Of a stretch of 23,426 bases of DNA, positions 23,254 through 23,426 are shown piece by piece. The translations under genes and the position numbers were made by a program. The DNA lies in assembly GCA_031273735.1 (NCBI GenBank), contig JAISRI010000150.1, positions 1 to 23,426 of the forward strand, written 5' to 3'. Under the pieces are notes generated by a model. The model ran no database searches. It was not told the origin of the DNA and saw nothing but the letters and a program-made list of their open reading frames with translations. How positions within the stretch are numbered: position 1 is the first letter of the stretch; the number at the start of each line of letters is the position of its first letter. The DNA comes from Helicobacteraceae bacterium. Lineage in GTDB: Bacteria > Campylobacterota > Campylobacteria > Campylobacterales > SZUA-545.

Positions 23254-23426
23254 ATGAATATCGTTAAAAAAATTCGTCATTTTGGCGAGCTTGTCGTTTT
23301 TGAGCACACGCTATTTTCTCTGCCGTTTATTTTTATCGCTATGATCGTCGCCCAACGCGGTTGGTTTGGCTGGGAGTTGCTTGGTTTGGGCTTGTTGGCG
23401 GCCGTCTGCGCGAGAAACTTCGCTAT
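23254..23426 (+). CDS. mqnP: UbiA-family polyprenyltransferase, probably MqnP (partial, 3' end outside window)
   Basis: Only the first 57 codons are present: MNIVKKIRHFGELVVFEH, then TLFSLPFIFIAMIVA, then a second hydrophobic segment ending in AARNFA-like CARNFA. The H-T-L-F-S-L-P-F pattern and the ARNFA motif are typical of the UbiA-related prenyltransferase of the futalosine menaquinone pathway (MqnP), the route used by Campylobacterota, in which the enzyme prenylates the menaquinone precursor in the inner membrane. It is commonly annotated ubiA (4-hydroxybenzoate prenyltransferase). The link is sensible: complex I here would reduce menaquinone. The fragment is too short to exclude other UbiA members. 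Confidence 0.8.
   Translation, partial: MNIVKKIRHFGELVVFEHTLFSLPFIFIAMIVAQRGWFGWELLGLGLLAAVCARNFA

Noticed and set aside
1..23426. tRNA or rRNA genes
   Set aside because: No cloverleaf-like or rRNA-like sequence was noticed in the few non-coding gaps; nearly all the window is protein-coding.

Overview
The window looks like chromosomal DNA from a Campylobacterota (former Epsilonproteobacteria) with an unusually high GC content for that phylum (mid-40s percent by eye). Three things point there. The complex I operon has no canonical NADH-oxidising NuoE/NuoF and instead carries the 76-residue HP1264/Cj1575c-type 'NuoE'. Next to it is an orthologue of the orphan regulator HsrA (HP1043/Cj0355c). 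The right edge holds a UbiA-family prenyltransferase of the MqnP type. Genus cannot be decided from the window.

Layout. Positions 1-16589 (minus strand) hold one tightly packed nuo operon, transcribed nuoA-B-C-D-E-F-G-G-H-I-J-K-L-M-N, with nuoN running off the left edge. Most junctions overlap by 4-19 nt or abut exactly, which suggests translational coupling. The membrane arm (A, H, J-N) and connecting module (B, C, D, I) look conventional. The electron-input module does not: a 76-aa NuoE-like protein is followed by a 660-aa fusion of a NuoF C-terminal fragment to a GltD-type FAD/NAD(P)H oxidoreductase, and then by two different NuoG proteins in tandem, each rich in Fe-S ligands. The FMN/NADH-binding half of NuoF is absent. 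The inferred result is a complex I fed by NADPH, by another low-potential donor, or running in reverse.

A 151-bp intergenic region (16590-16740) separates nuoA from the divergent hsrA (16741-17460, plus strand). It carries promoter-like elements in both directions, so HsrA may control the respiratory operon beside it as well as itself. Downstream is a 216-bp repeat-bearing gap. It is followed on the minus strand by a MarR-macA-macB drug or peptide efflux operon (17677-21240), with a strong sigma70-like promoter overlapped by a palindrome. No TolC is present in the window.

From 21480 the plus strand carries a C5-cytosine DNA methyltransferase overlapping a Vsr mismatch endonuclease, with no restriction enzyme visible. 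A 441-bp non-coding stretch (22813-23253) follows. It is full of ATTCCC-N8-GGGAAT palindromes resembling neisserial dRS3 repeats, and the same family recurs near 17480-17625. The window ends inside the mqnP/ubiA-like gene.

The most interesting parts are the chimeric, duplicated electron-input module of complex I, its head-to-head linkage to hsrA, and the dispersed dRS3-like composite repeat.
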